Program-made: the position numbers and the translations under genes
The notes under the pieces: model-generated
The model's input: the letters and a program-made list of their open reading frames with translations, nothing else
What the model was told of the DNA's origin: nothing
Databases searched by the model: none
From: Neisseriaceae bacterium TC5R-5
Lineage (GTDB): Bacteria; Pseudomonadota; Gammaproteobacteria; Burkholderiales; Chromobacteriaceae
Direction of reading: 5' to 3'
Length of the DNA stretch: 64,000 bases
Assembly (NCBI GenBank): GCA_020830965.2
Contig: JACCFC020000002.1
Coordinates: forward strand, 1 to 64,000
Shown here: one piece after another, positions 34,764 through 42,745 of the stretch
Layout: each line of letters opens with the position of its first letter
Numbering within the stretch: position 1 is the stretch's first letter

Positions 34764-35324
34764 ATGAATTCATCACGCAATAAAGTCCGCATCATCGGCG
34801 GAGACTATCGGCGCCGTCTGCTCGCCTTCCCCGACGCAGAAAACCTGCGCCCGACACCAGATCGTGTCCGGGAAACCCTGTTTAATTGGCTGGGCCAAGA
34901 CCTATACGGCAAATGCTGTCTAGACTTATTTGCCGGCAGCGGCATTCTGGGCTTTGAAGCCGCCTCTCGCCAGGCCCGACGCGTCGTCATGGTCGAAAAA
35001 TCACGCCAGGTTGCCGCTGCGCTACAGAGCAATGTGCAGTTGCTACAGGCAGCGGCTATTGAAGTTGTCACCCGGGACGCCATGTTATATCTGAAAAACT
35101 GTACCGAGCGCTTTGATGTAGTGTTTATCGACCCGCCCTACAACTCCGAACTGCTCAATCAGGCCTTGCCCTACCTGAATGATTTGTTAGCCGAAGGGGG
35201 CATGGCGTATATAGAAACCAGAAAATGGCCTGAGCTACCAGCAGACTGGCAGGTATGGCGCAAGGGTAAAGCAGGCTTGGTGCAATATGGCTTATTGCAA
35301 CGAAGTGACGAACAGACTATATAA
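34764..35324 (+). CDS. rsmD: 16S rRNA (guanine-966-N2)-methyltransferase RsmD
   Basis: The 186-residue Rossmann-fold enzyme methylates G966 of 16S rRNA. Marks are RIIGGDYRRRLL near the start, RPTPDRVRETLFNWL, the SAM motif LDLFAGSGILGFEA (about 54) and the catalytic FIDPPYNSE (about 123). The ATG at 34764 follows TTGAGA and gives the family-typical start; the long open frame upstream (from 34536) lacks conserved sequence. It is divergent from ftsY and followed by a ferredoxin gene. Confidence 0.94.
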   Translation: MNSSRNKVRIIGGDYRRRLLAFPDAENLRPTPDRVRETLFNWLGQDLYGKCCLDLFAGSGILGFEAASRQARRVVMVEKSRQVAAALQSNVQLLQAAAIEVVTRDAMLYLKNCTERFDVVFIDPPYNSELLNQALPYLNDLLAEGGMAYIETRKWPELPADWQVWRKGKAGLVQYGLLQRSDEQTI

Positions 35325-35365
35325 GCTCATAACAGACTGAGCTTGCTACGTCCGGCAACGGATGA

Positions 35366-35653
<288 letters not shown>

Positions 35654-35713
35654 CTACCTGGCCTACCGGTGGCCCTGCCTATTATCGACAGAGCTACCCG
35701 TAGGCCAAGTCTT

Positions 35714-36622
35714 TCACTCCCTACGTCGTCGCAAACGAGACTGGCGCCAGCCCTCGGCAGAATAAAGTAATAAAGCCAACCAGATCAGCGCAAAACCAAT
35801 AGCGCGCGCACTCCCAAAACTCTCTTGAAATAACCACACTCCCAGCAAGAGCTGAATACTCGGGCCGATATATTGCAATAAGCCCACTGTCGCCATTCTT
35901 AAACGACGAGCACCAGCGGCAAACAGCAATAAAGGCACCGCCGTCACTACCCCCGCCCCCATCAGCAGCATGGTCTGCCAGCCAGAGCCATGACCAAACG
36001 CCGCTTGTCCTTGCCATTCAAACCATAACAAAGCGGCCAAAGCCAATGGTGCCATCAGAAAAGTTTCCAGCGCCAAACCCTCCAGCGAGGCCAGCGGCGC
36101 ACGTTTACGCAATAAACCATACCAGGCAAACGTTGCCGCCAGCGATAAGGCAATCCACGGAAATGCCCTAGTACTCAACGTCAGCCATAACACCCCTGCC
36201 GCCGCCAGCCCCACTGCCGCCAATTGCCCACGCGACAAACGCTCAGCCAAAAACCAGCGCCCCAACAACACATTAAACAAAGGGGTAATGAAATAACCCA
36301 GGCTAGCCTCCACAATGTGGCCACTATTCACCGCCCAGATATACAACAGCCAATTGAGCGTCAATAAGGAGGATGACCAAGCGAAAACAGCATACTTCCG
36401 TGGCTGTTGCATCACCTTGCCCAGCCATGCCCATTGCATGCGCACACACAAAATACCGGCCAAAAACACCGCCGACCAGATAATACGATGACTCAGAATC
36501 TGCCAAGCAGGAATCGCTTGCAATGGCTTCCAGTACAAGGGGAACAAGCCCCAACAAACAAAGGCAGTGGCCGTTAGCCAGACACCCCGCCGACTATCAG
36601 CCGGAGACACAGAGGAAGACAT
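35714..36622 (-). CDS. rarD: RarD/EamA-family transporter
   Basis: This 302-residue inner-membrane protein of the drug/metabolite transporter superfamily has about ten membrane helices arranged as two EamA halves. The opening RGVWLTATAFVCWGLFPLYWKPL and LNWLLYIWAVNSGHIVEASLGYFI identify the RarD branch (chloramphenicol-sensitive protein). The substrate is not established for the family. The C-terminus is strongly basic (RQSRLRRRRE). Confidence 0.9.
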   Translation of the reverse strand: MSSSVSPADSRRGVWLTATAFVCWGLFPLYWKPLQAIPAWQILSHRIIWSAVFLAGILCVRMQWAWLGKVMQQPRKYAVFAWSSSLLTLNWLLYIWAVNSGHIVEASLGYFITPLFNVLLGRWFLAERLSRGQLAAVGLAAAGVLWLTLSTRAFPWIALSLAATFAWYGLLRKRAPLASLEGLALETFLMAPLALAALLWFEWQGQAAFGHGSGWQTMLLMGAGVVTAVPLLLFAAGARRLRMATVGLLQYIGPSIQLLLGVWLFQESFGSARAIGFALIWLALLLYSAEGWRQSRLRRRRE

Positions 36623-36725
36623 AAAGCATTTCGAAGAAAAAGAAAATAAGCAGCTAGCTTAACGGTTTTAAGTATGGAGTAAAACCTGATATAGGCAACC
36701 CGGCAAAACAAGGAACACCTATCTA

Positions 36726-36836
36726 AGAGCCGCTAACAAAACCTCAAAGAGTCCCTGAGCCGAGGAGCACCAACACAGGCAGTAGCAGTAGTACGGCAAG
36801 GAGGCGCAACGCTGGATCAGGGAGGGCAGCGGCTCT
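36726..36836 (-). repeat. MITE-like element, copy D
   Basis: This 111-base copy starts AGAGCCGCTAACAAAACC and ends AGCGGCTCT, flanked on both sides by TA, which fits a TA target duplication. Its right inner end is degenerate (GGGAGGGCAGCGG in place of the usual GGGGTTTTGTTAGCGG). It lies in the 355-base gap between rarD and the ferredoxin oxidoreductase; the remainder of that gap carries no other recognisable feature besides the oxidoreductase ribosome site AGGAGGAG at about 36965. Confidence 0.72.
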
Positions 36837-36977
36837 TAGTCACCATTTACTTTGATGCTCCGCTGGTCTGCCTGCCCGATATGGCGTACAAATAAGTAAT
36901 TAAGTGGAGAAAACAAACCACCTAGCAGCGGCCATGCCCCAACGCCGTCGTCCGCGTGAACGACAGGAGGAGAAACC

Positions 36978-39900
36978 ATGTCAATCCGCCATGCCAGTCT
37001 GGAAGACAAATACACCGCCAGCAGCGGCCCGGTACTGATGACCGGCATTCAAGCACTCGTGCGGCTGCCCATGCTGCAACAACAACGAGACCTCGCTGCC
37101 GGCCTGAATACCGCAGGCTACATTACCGGCTATCGCGGCTCCCCGCTAGGTACCGTTGACCAGACCATGCAAAAAGCCCAGCCTTATCTGCATGCCCACC
37201 AAGTCATCTTTCAGCCCGGAATTAACGAAGACCTTGCCGCCACTGCCGTGTGGGGAACCCAGCAGGTCAATATGTTTGATGGCGCCCAATACGATGGGGT
37301 GTACGCGCTGTGGTATGGCAAAGGCCCCGGCGTAGATCGCTCGGCCGATGTGCTCAAACATGGCAATGCCGCCGGTAGCAGCCGCTATGGTGGCGTACTG
37401 CTAGTTGTCGGCGATGATCACGCGGCCAAATCGTCTACCTTTCCGCATCAATCTGACCACCTCCTCGCTGCCAGCATGATCCCCGTACTCAGCCCCTCCA
37501 GCGTGCAAGAAGTGCTGGACTATGGCCTGCACGGCTGGGCGATGAGCCGCTACTCCGGCTGCTGGGTGGCGCTCAAAGCCATCTCCGACACCATAGAAAG
37601 CTCCGCTGTCGTTGATATCTCGCCCGAGCATTTTCAATACCAGCTACCGGATAACTTTCCACTGCCGGCCGACGGCCTCAATATCCGCTGGCCCGACCCA
37701 CCTCTGGCGCAGGAAAAACGCGTCCTACACCAGCGCCTGTACGCCGCGCTGGCCTATGCCCGCGTTAACCAGCTCAACCGCGTTACGCTGGACACCCCCA
37801 ATGCCCGACTCGGCATCATCACCTGCGGCAAAAGCTATCTGGACGTGATGCAAGCGCTCAGCGATCTAGGCATAGACCAACAACTTGCCGCCGACATCGG
37901 CCTACGCATCTACAAAGTCGGCATGGTATGGCCACTGGAACCGGAAGGCGTGCGCCACTTTGCCGAAGGACTGGAAGAAATCCTGGTCGTCGAAGAAAAA
38001 CGCCAGATCATCGAATATCAACTGAAAGAACAGCTCTACAACTGGCGCGACGATGTACGACCACGCGTCGTCGGCAAATTTGCTGAAAAAGGCGAATGGG
38101 CACTGCCCCATGGCGATTGGCTGCTGCCGGCTGCCGGCGAACTCACCCCTGCGATGATTGCGCAAGCGATCGCCAACCGCCTGGCGCTGATCTTTGACAG
38201 CCCCATCATTCACGACCGTCTCAAGTTCTACCACGACAAAGAAGCCCAACTGGTCAAACCACGTAGCGCCTTAGCCCGCATCCCACACTACTGCTCCGGC
38301 TGCCCGCACAATATCAGCACCAAGGTTCCTGCCGGCAGCCGCGCCGTCGCTGGCATCGGCTGCCACTATATGGCCCACTGGGTACAAGGTGACAGCACCA
38401 AAACCTTCACCCAGATGGGTGGTGAAGGCATCACCTGGGTAGGTCAGGCACCATTCACCCGCACCCGCCATATCTTCACCAATCTGGGCGATGGCACCTA
38501 CTTTCACTCTGGCCTGATGGCTATCCGCGCCGCCGTCGCCGCCAAGGTCAACATCACCTACAAAATTCTCTACAACGACGCCGTTGCCATGACCGGCGGC
38601 CAAGCTGTGGATGGCGAACTCAATGTCCCGATGATCACCCGCCAACTCGCCGCCGAAGGCGTGCAACGCATTGTGATCACCAGCGACCAGCCGGAAAAAT
38701 ACCAACACATGACCGGCCTGGCAGCAGGCGTCAGCGTCTACCACCGCCGCGAACTCAATCGCGTGCAAACCGAGTTGCGCGAAGTTACCGGCACCACCAT
38801 TTTGATTCATGAACAAACCTGCGCCGCCGAAAAACGCCGCCGCCGCAAACGTGGCGACTACCCCGACCCGGCACGACGCGCCTTCATCAACCAACGCGTC
38901 TGCGAAGGCTGTGGCGACTGCGGCATACAATCCGGCTGCCTGTCGCTACTGCCACTTGCCACACCACTGGGGCGCAAACGCAGCATCGACCAATCCAGCT
39001 GCAATAAAGACTACTCCTGTCTCGAAGGCTTCTGCCCCAGCTTTGTCACCGTCGAAGGTGGCCAGTTGAAGAAACCGGCCGCCAGCCATACCCGCCTGGA
39101 TCAGCTCCCCGAACTTGCCAGCCCCAGCATTCCCGACACCCGCGAGCCCTATAGCATCATGGTGACCGGCATAGGCGGCACCGGCGTCATTACCATCGGC
39201 CAAGTGCTAGGCATGGCCGCTCACCTTGACGGCAAAGGCGTGACCGTACTGGACATGGCCGGGCTGGCGCAGAAAGGCGGCTCGGTGTGGTCACACGTAC
39301 GCATTGCCGACCACCAAGAGCAACTCTATGCGGTGCGCATTGCCACCGGCGACGCTCATCTGGTACTCGGCTGCGACCTGGTCGTCACCGCCTCCGAAGA
39401 AGCGCTGGCCAAAATGCGTGAAGGCTTTAGCCACGCCATCGTCAACAGCTATGAAGCGCCCACCAGCGCCTTTCTCAAAAACCCGGACAGCGACTTCCCC
39501 AGCGCCGCGATGAAACAGGCGATACAAGAAGCCGTTGGCCACGAACGCTACCGCGAAGTCAACGCCACCCGCCTTGCCACCGCACTGATGGGCGATGCCA
39601 TCGCCAGCAATATGTTCATGCTCGGCTACGCCTGGCAACAAGGGCGCATACCGGTCACGCTGGCGGCCATCATGCAAGCCATCCAGCTCAACGCCACCTC
39701 CATCGACCTCAACCAGGATGCCTTCCAGTGGGGCCGCCATGCCGCCGCCGACCCCGCCCGGCTTGATAGCCTGCTCCACCCCGGCAGCGTGGTGCAACTC
39801 ATCCCGCGCGCCCATGCGGCCCACGTCCAACAACACCGCGCCCAGTTACTGGCGCAATATCAGAATCAGGCACTGGCCGACCGCTACCTCGCACGGGTGC

Positions 39901-40442
39901 AACAGGTCAAAGAAACCGAAAAAACCCTCAACCCGAAGAGCGAAGCGCTCACACTGGCCGTCGCCACCGCTTATTTTCAACTGCTGGCGTACAAAGACGA
40001 ATACGAAGTGGCGCGGCTGTACAGTGATGGCGAATTCCAACGCGAGCTGGCGCAACAGTTTGACGGCGATTACCAGCTACGCTTCCATCTGGGTGCCAGT
40101 TGGCTCACCGGTGGCAAAGCGCGCAAAGTCACGTTCGGCCCTTGGCTGATGCCCGCGATGAAACTGTTGGCCAAGCTGCGTTTTCTACGTGGTAGCTGGC
40201 TCGACCCATTCGCCTACCAAACCGACCGCCAGCTAGAACGGCAACTGATTAAGGAATTTGAACAGCAGCTAGACCAATTACTCGCCAGCTTAAACGCCGA
40301 CAAACTGACACAAGCCATTGCCCTGATAAAAACTTACGAAGGCATACGCGGGTTTGGACATATCAAACAGCGCAATTATCAGATGGCCAAACAGCAGCAG
40401 AAGGAAATAACACAGGGGGTTGTTGGATTAAAACAGGCGTAA
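36978..40442 (+). CDS. Indolepyruvate ferredoxin oxidoreductase family protein (fused subunits)
   Basis: This 1154-residue enzyme oxidatively decarboxylates aryl or branched 2-oxo acids from amino acid breakdown to acyl-CoA, passing electrons to ferredoxin. In order it has the TPP-dependent alpha-like part (GYRGSPLGTVDQ near 37, GDDHAAKSSTFPHQSDH near 143, PHYCSGCPHNIS near 435), a ferredoxin-like region with cysteines (VCEGCGDCG ... CNKDYSCLEGFCP near 640-690), and the gamma-like part (VTGIGGTGVITIGQVLGMAA near 730). Such single-chain fusions are common in beta- and alphaproteobacteria. AGGAGGAGAAACC precedes the ATG. It appears monocistronic. Confidence 0.93.
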   Translation: MSIRHASLEDKYTASSGPVLMTGIQALVRLPMLQQQRDLAAGLNTAGYITGYRGSPLGTVDQTMQKAQPYLHAHQVIFQPGINEDLAATAVWGTQQVNMFDGAQYDGVYALWYGKGPGVDRSADVLKHGNAAGSSRYGGVLLVVGDDHAAKSSTFPHQSDHLLAASMIPVLSPSSVQEVLDYGLHGWAMSRYSGCWVALKAISDTIESSAVVDISPEHFQYQLPDNFPLPADGLNIRWPDPPLAQEKRVLHQRLYAALAYARVNQLNRVTLDTPNARLGIITCGKSYLDVMQALSDLGIDQQLAADIGLRIYKVGMVWPLEPEGVRHFAEGLEEILVVEEKRQIIEYQLKEQLYNWRDDVRPRVVGKFAEKGEWALPHGDWLLPAAGELTPAMIAQAIANRLALIFDSPIIHDRLKFYHDKEAQLVKPRSALARIPHYCSGCPHNISTKVPAGSRAVAGIGCHYMAHWVQGDSTKTFTQMGGEGITWVGQAPFTRTRHIFTNLGDGTYFHSGLMAIRAAVAAKVNITYKILYNDAVAMTGGQAVDGELNVPMITRQLAAEGVQRIVITSDQPEKYQHMTGLAAGVSVYHRRELNRVQTELREVTGTTILIHEQTCAAEKRRRRKRGDYPDPARRAFINQRVCEGCGDCGIQSGCLSLLPLATPLGRKRSIDQSSCNKDYSCLEGFCPSFVTVEGGQLKKPAASHTRLDQLPELASPSIPDTREPYSIMVTGIGGTGVITIGQVLGMAAHLDGKGVTVLDMAGLAQKGGSVWSHVRIADHQEQLYAVRIATGDAHLVLGCDLVVTASEEALAKMREGFSHAIVNSYEAPTSAFLKNPDSDFPSAAMKQAIQEAVGHERYREVNATRLATALMGDAIASNMFMLGYAWQQGRIPVTLAAIMQAIQLNATSIDLNQDAFQWGRHAAADPARLDSLLHPGSVVQLIPRAHAAHVQQHRAQLLAQYQNQALADRYLARVQQVKETEKTLNPKSEALTLAVATAYFQLLAYKDEYEVARLYSDGEFQRELAQQFDGDYQLRFHLGASWLTGGKARKVTFGPWLMPAMKLLAKLRFLRGSWLDPFAYQTDRQLERQLIKEFEQQLDQLLASLNADKLTQAIALIKTYEGIRGFGHIKQRNYQMAKQQQKEITQGVVGLKQA

Positions 40443-40616
40443 TATTTAAATTATTTAAATGATTGAGCAATTTTAAGCAGATCACTCTCGCTTAATAGTA
40501 TTTAAAAAAGACACTTAAATTTTTCGAGCATGGAGAATAGCCCACAGAAAAAGTTAATGATGACTAAAACTCACGATTTATTTTATTTTAAATGAAACTT
40601 TAAAACCACAAAACAA

Positions 40617-40651
40617 AAACCCCTTGACTTAAATCAATAAGCAAGGGGTTT
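40617..40651 (-). terminator. Rho-independent terminator
   Basis: AAACCCCTTG (40617-40626) pairs with CAAGGGGTTT (40642-40651). On the minus strand the stem is followed by GTTTTTGTTTT-like T-rich sequence, so it best serves the small exported-protein gene ending at 40702; it can also stop the oxidoreductase transcript. The AT-rich stretch 40443-40616 contains nothing else I can name. Confidence 0.8.
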
Positions 40652-40701
40652 GTTACTAGCATTAATATGCTAAAGTTTTCCGATTAAAACGGATCTTGCG
40701 A

Positions 40702-40899
40702 CTACCAGCCCCAGTTAGGTGCTGGGCAACCGAAAAGTCCCCAGTTTTTAGATGTGGCGCCATTACTATTCTTCCAGACACAATGCTCGACACCTGCTAC
40801 CCAATTAGAGCTAACTTTACGCCACGAACCTGCCTGAGAAGGGCCAGACAGAGTAACCATACAGCCAACTAAAATAGCCATCAAAGTTAATTTTTTCAT
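40702..40899 (-). CDS. Tiny exported protein, paralogue 1
   Basis: This 65-residue protein has a clear signal peptide (MKKLTLMAILVGCMVTL, cleavage near SQAGS, about residue 23). The mature ~42 residues are rich in Trp, Asn and Ser and contain two cysteines, likely one disulfide: WRKVSSNWVAGVEHCVWKN, then GLFGCPAPNWGW. AAGGAG precedes the ATG. A similar gene lies just upstream. I do not recognise the family. Size and export could fit a secreted peptide, a small envelope protein or a bacteriocin-like product; nothing decides between these. Confidence 0.7.
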   Translation of the reverse strand: MKKLTLMAILVGCMVTLSGPSQAGSWRKVSSNWVAGVEHCVWKNSNGATSKNWGLFGCPAPNWGW

Positions 40900-40959
40900 G
40901 ACAAGACTCCTTGAGCAAACATCAAATGGAAAAATTCATGCTGCAATGAGAAAACCATT

Positions 40960-41145
40960 TCATCCAGGGTAAGGACAGCCAAAGAGGCCCGAATTGCGGT
41001 ATGTCGCGTTACCTTTTTTCCAAGTGCAATACTCAACAGCAAAATTCCAGTTGGAATAAGTTTTCACCCATGAAGCAGCATAAGAAGGTGTAGATAAAAC
41101 ACCCATAAAACCCAATGCAATAACGGCCAATGTCAATTTTTTCAT
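40960..41145 (-). CDS. Tiny exported protein, paralogue 2
   Basis: A 61-residue protein with signal peptide (MKKLTLAVIALGFMGVL, cleavage near SYAAS). The mature part, WVKTYSNWNFAVEYCTWKK then GLFGCPYPG, shares W-x-K-x-x-SNW-x-x-x-VE-x-C-x-WK and GLFGCP-x-P with paralogue 1. The ATG at 41145 is preferred over an upstream one because it begins the signal peptide and follows AAGGAG. The two genes are 60 bases apart in one direction, so they probably form an operon from a tandem duplication. Function unknown. Confidence 0.7.
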   Translation of the reverse strand: MKKLTLAVIALGFMGVLSTPSYAASWVKTYSNWNFAVEYCTWKKGNATYRNSGLFGCPYPG

Positions 41146-41277
41146 GGCATTACTCCTTGAAGTTTTGTCGCTTAAAAGGGCTAATGAAATCAGAACTAGT
41201 TCCGAAGTCATGACTGCAATCTACGGCAATAAAATCATTAATGCAATAGATAAAAAAAGACCTTTAGTACAGGTTGA

Positions 41278-41824
41278 TTAATCATCGCTTGAGGTAAATA
41301 AAAAATCATCTGCCCAGTTTTTAGGGTTGCTTTCGATGTAATCATTTATTTTCTGATACTCAACATCATCGCGAATAATATGGTCGTAAAAACGTGACTG
41401 CTAGGCAAACTCGAATCCTTGCTGACGGGCGTGTCGGCTAAGGGCCGACTTATACCCGCCAATGATCGAAGAAACCGTGTTTTTCCCCTGATTTTGAAAG
41501 CGCATTTTCGCTGGCGATTTTGTCTGTACCGCATGCGTTGTTTCTACGGACAAAATCAATATCCCGTGCACATGGTTGGTGCATCACAATAAACGCGCCC
41601 AGTTCCACATTTTGCGCATGTTGTGGAATTTGATACCAAAAGGTTTCCGCCAATTGTCCTAAGGGCGACAGCGCCATCCGGCCCTGCGTGATCTGCCCGA
41701 AAAAATGTTGCCGTTTTGCGGTGCAGATAGTGATGAAATACGCCCCTGCACAGCCATAACACCACCAAGCCGCCCGTGCAGAAGGGATACGATAGCGGTT
41801 TTTGAAATAGATATTCTGCGTCAT
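41278..41824 (-). pseudogene. REP-associated tyrosine (Y1/HUH) transposase RayT, decayed
   Basis: Reading on the minus strand, MTQNIYFKNRYRIPSARAAW, GAYFITICTAKRQHFFG and VELGAFIVM match RayT transposases. One frameshift near 41580 then breaks the frame just before the HUH-like NHVHGILIL. The shifted frame continues through SSIIGGYKSALSRHARQQGFEFA, an in-frame TAG (41401-41403) where the family has Trp, then QSRFYDHIIRD and NPKNWADDF to the end. So only two lesions separate it from a full ~180-residue enzyme. RayT enzymes mobilise REP palindromes, and such palindromes lie next to it (41868-41947) and around mcrBC. Confidence 0.85.
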
Positions 41825-41867
41825 AGCTGCCCACCTTCAAGGCATGTCAATGTCGGGCCGGGTGATC

Positions 41868-41947
41868 ATCATTGTAGAGACAAGGCGTCCATCATTGTAG
41901 AGACAAGGCGTCCATCATTGTAGAGACAAGGCATGCCTTGTCTCTAC
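41868..41947. repeat. REP-type repeat cluster next to RayT
   Basis: Two direct units of 23 bases (ATCATTGTAGAGACAAGGCGTCC at 41868 and 41891) are followed by a third that completes the palindrome GTAGAGACAAGGC-AT-GCCTTGTCTCTAC (ending 41947). The core is the same as at 42631 and 46452. The cluster starts 44 bases upstream of the RayT pseudogene start. Confidence 0.85.
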
Positions 41948-42007
41948 GGGGCCGGGCGTTTATCGTTTTACGGTGGTGCGGTGGTGGGACGATGGGGTGG
42001 TGTATCC

Positions 42008-42358
42008 CTACACCATCGCCTCCAACTCCTGCACCGCGCCATCCATCTGCCGTTCAAACGGCTCCAGCAATACCCTGACTTCGCTGGCTAATAGCTTGTC
42101 ATCTTCCAGCTTGCGTAAACATTGCAACATCACTTGCAGTGCAGAATGGGTATCGCTAAGGATTTTCACGTTCTCACCTAATGTACTGGCGATGGCTTGT
42201 TGGTAGCCACGGGCTCGCTGTAGATGAACATCCAGTCGCGTTTGTTGCGGCAATAATTCCTGATGCAGGCGGTGCAGCGCACCTAGTTCCAGACTGAGAT
42301 CATGCACCGCCTGACGGGCGGCAAGAGGAGTGAGGTTATTGTCTAACGGTGTTGACAT
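42008..42358 (-). CDS. Predicted all-helical protein of unknown function (116 aa)
   Basis: A 116-residue acidic protein with no signal peptide or membrane segment and long stretches of heptad-like Leu/Ala spacing (LSLELGALHRLHQELLPQQTRLDVHLQRARGYQ, then MLQCLRKLEDDKLLASEVRVLL), suggesting a coiled coil or helical bundle. AGGAGC precedes the ATG at 42358, which is chosen over an unsupported start 63 bases upstream. Its leader carries a perfect 10-base hairpin and a larger structured element (42431-42580). It is divergent from mcrB. I do not recognise a family. A small RNA-binding or regulatory role is only a guess. Confidence 0.6.
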   Translation of the reverse strand: MSTPLDNNLTPLAARQAVHDLSLELGALHRLHQELLPQQTRLDVHLQRARGYQQAIASTLGENVKILSDTHSALQVMLQCLRKLEDDKLLASEVRVLLEPFERQMDGAVQELEAMV

Positions 42359-42386
42359 CTTACGGCTCCTAACTGGTTTAGCTGGC

Positions 42387-42412
42387 CCCCATCTGCGTTT
42401 GGGCAGATGGGG
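42387..42412 (-). promoter_or_regulatory. Perfect leader hairpin upstream of the 116-aa gene
   Basis: CCCCATCTGC and GCAGATGGGG form a 10-base GC-rich stem with a 6-base loop, 28 bases upstream of the ATG at 42358. No T-run follows in either direction, so it is not a standard terminator. Confidence 0.6.
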
Positions 42413-42430
42413 CAGACACATGACACAGTT

Positions 42431-42580
42431 AGAGACCCGATTTAACTAGAGACCGGTGGCCCGAAGGCCCAGTGCCACGGCCTGCCCGGTGGGCATGCAA
42501 TGGCACAGTCACGAATAAGGCTGGCTTATCCGCTAGTTAATCTCGGGTCTCTAAACCCGAATGCCGTTGGTATGACGGCA
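42431..42580 (-). ncRNA. Candidate structured RNA or leader element between the 116-aa gene and mcrB
   Basis: Nested perfect helices can be drawn. The outer stem AGAGACCCGA (42431-42440) pairs with 42543-42552, continued by TAACTAG (42443-42449) with CTAGTTA (42533-42539). Inside are GGCC/GGCC (42458-42469), GTGCCA/TGGCAC (42472-42477/42501-42506) enclosing TGCCC-GGT-GGGCA (42483-42495), and ATAAG/CTTAT (42515-42529). A further hairpin TGCCGT/ACGGCA (42562-42580) flanks it. On the minus strand the GGCC stem is capped by UUCG closed by C-G, a specially stable loop, which favours minus-strand transcription. CGGGT (42544-42548) can alternatively pair with ACCCG (42555-42559), excluding the outer stem. 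No known RNA family was recognised. Confidence 0.5.
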
Positions 42581-42630
42581 CGTCGGCTAGCGTATGGGTT
42601 TGCCACAGGGGTGTCAAGATGTTCATCACC

Positions 42631-42658
42631 GTAGAGACAAGGCATGCCTTGTCTCTAC
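42631..42658. repeat. Single palindromic REP unit upstream of mcrB
   Basis: A perfect 28-base palindrome made of GTAGAGACAAGGC, AT-centred GCAT overlap and GCCTTGTCTCTAC, identical in core to the copies at 41868-41947 and 46452-46610. It lies 88 bases before mcrB. Confidence 0.9.
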
Positions 42659-42745
42659 AGGGCGGATTGTCAGCCCGGCCCACCTATGTCATAAACACAG
42701 CTGCATTATCCTGACCAACCTACACAGTTAAAGCTAAACCCCACC

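Noticed and set aside
38271-38930. Minus-strand open frame inside the indolepyruvate oxidoreductase
   Set aside because: Antisense to a well-conserved enzyme domain with no independent start signals.
42440-42542. Integron attC site (ATTTAAC ... GTTAATC ends, ~103 bases)
   Set aside because: The right end breaks the GTTRRRY consensus, strong pairing extends outside the would-be core sites, and no integrase or other attC repeats are present.
42008-42580. Retron, DGR or OMEGA-type system
   Set aside because: No reverse transcriptase, IscB/TnpB or variable/template repeat is present anywhere near; only a structured element and a small protein are visible.
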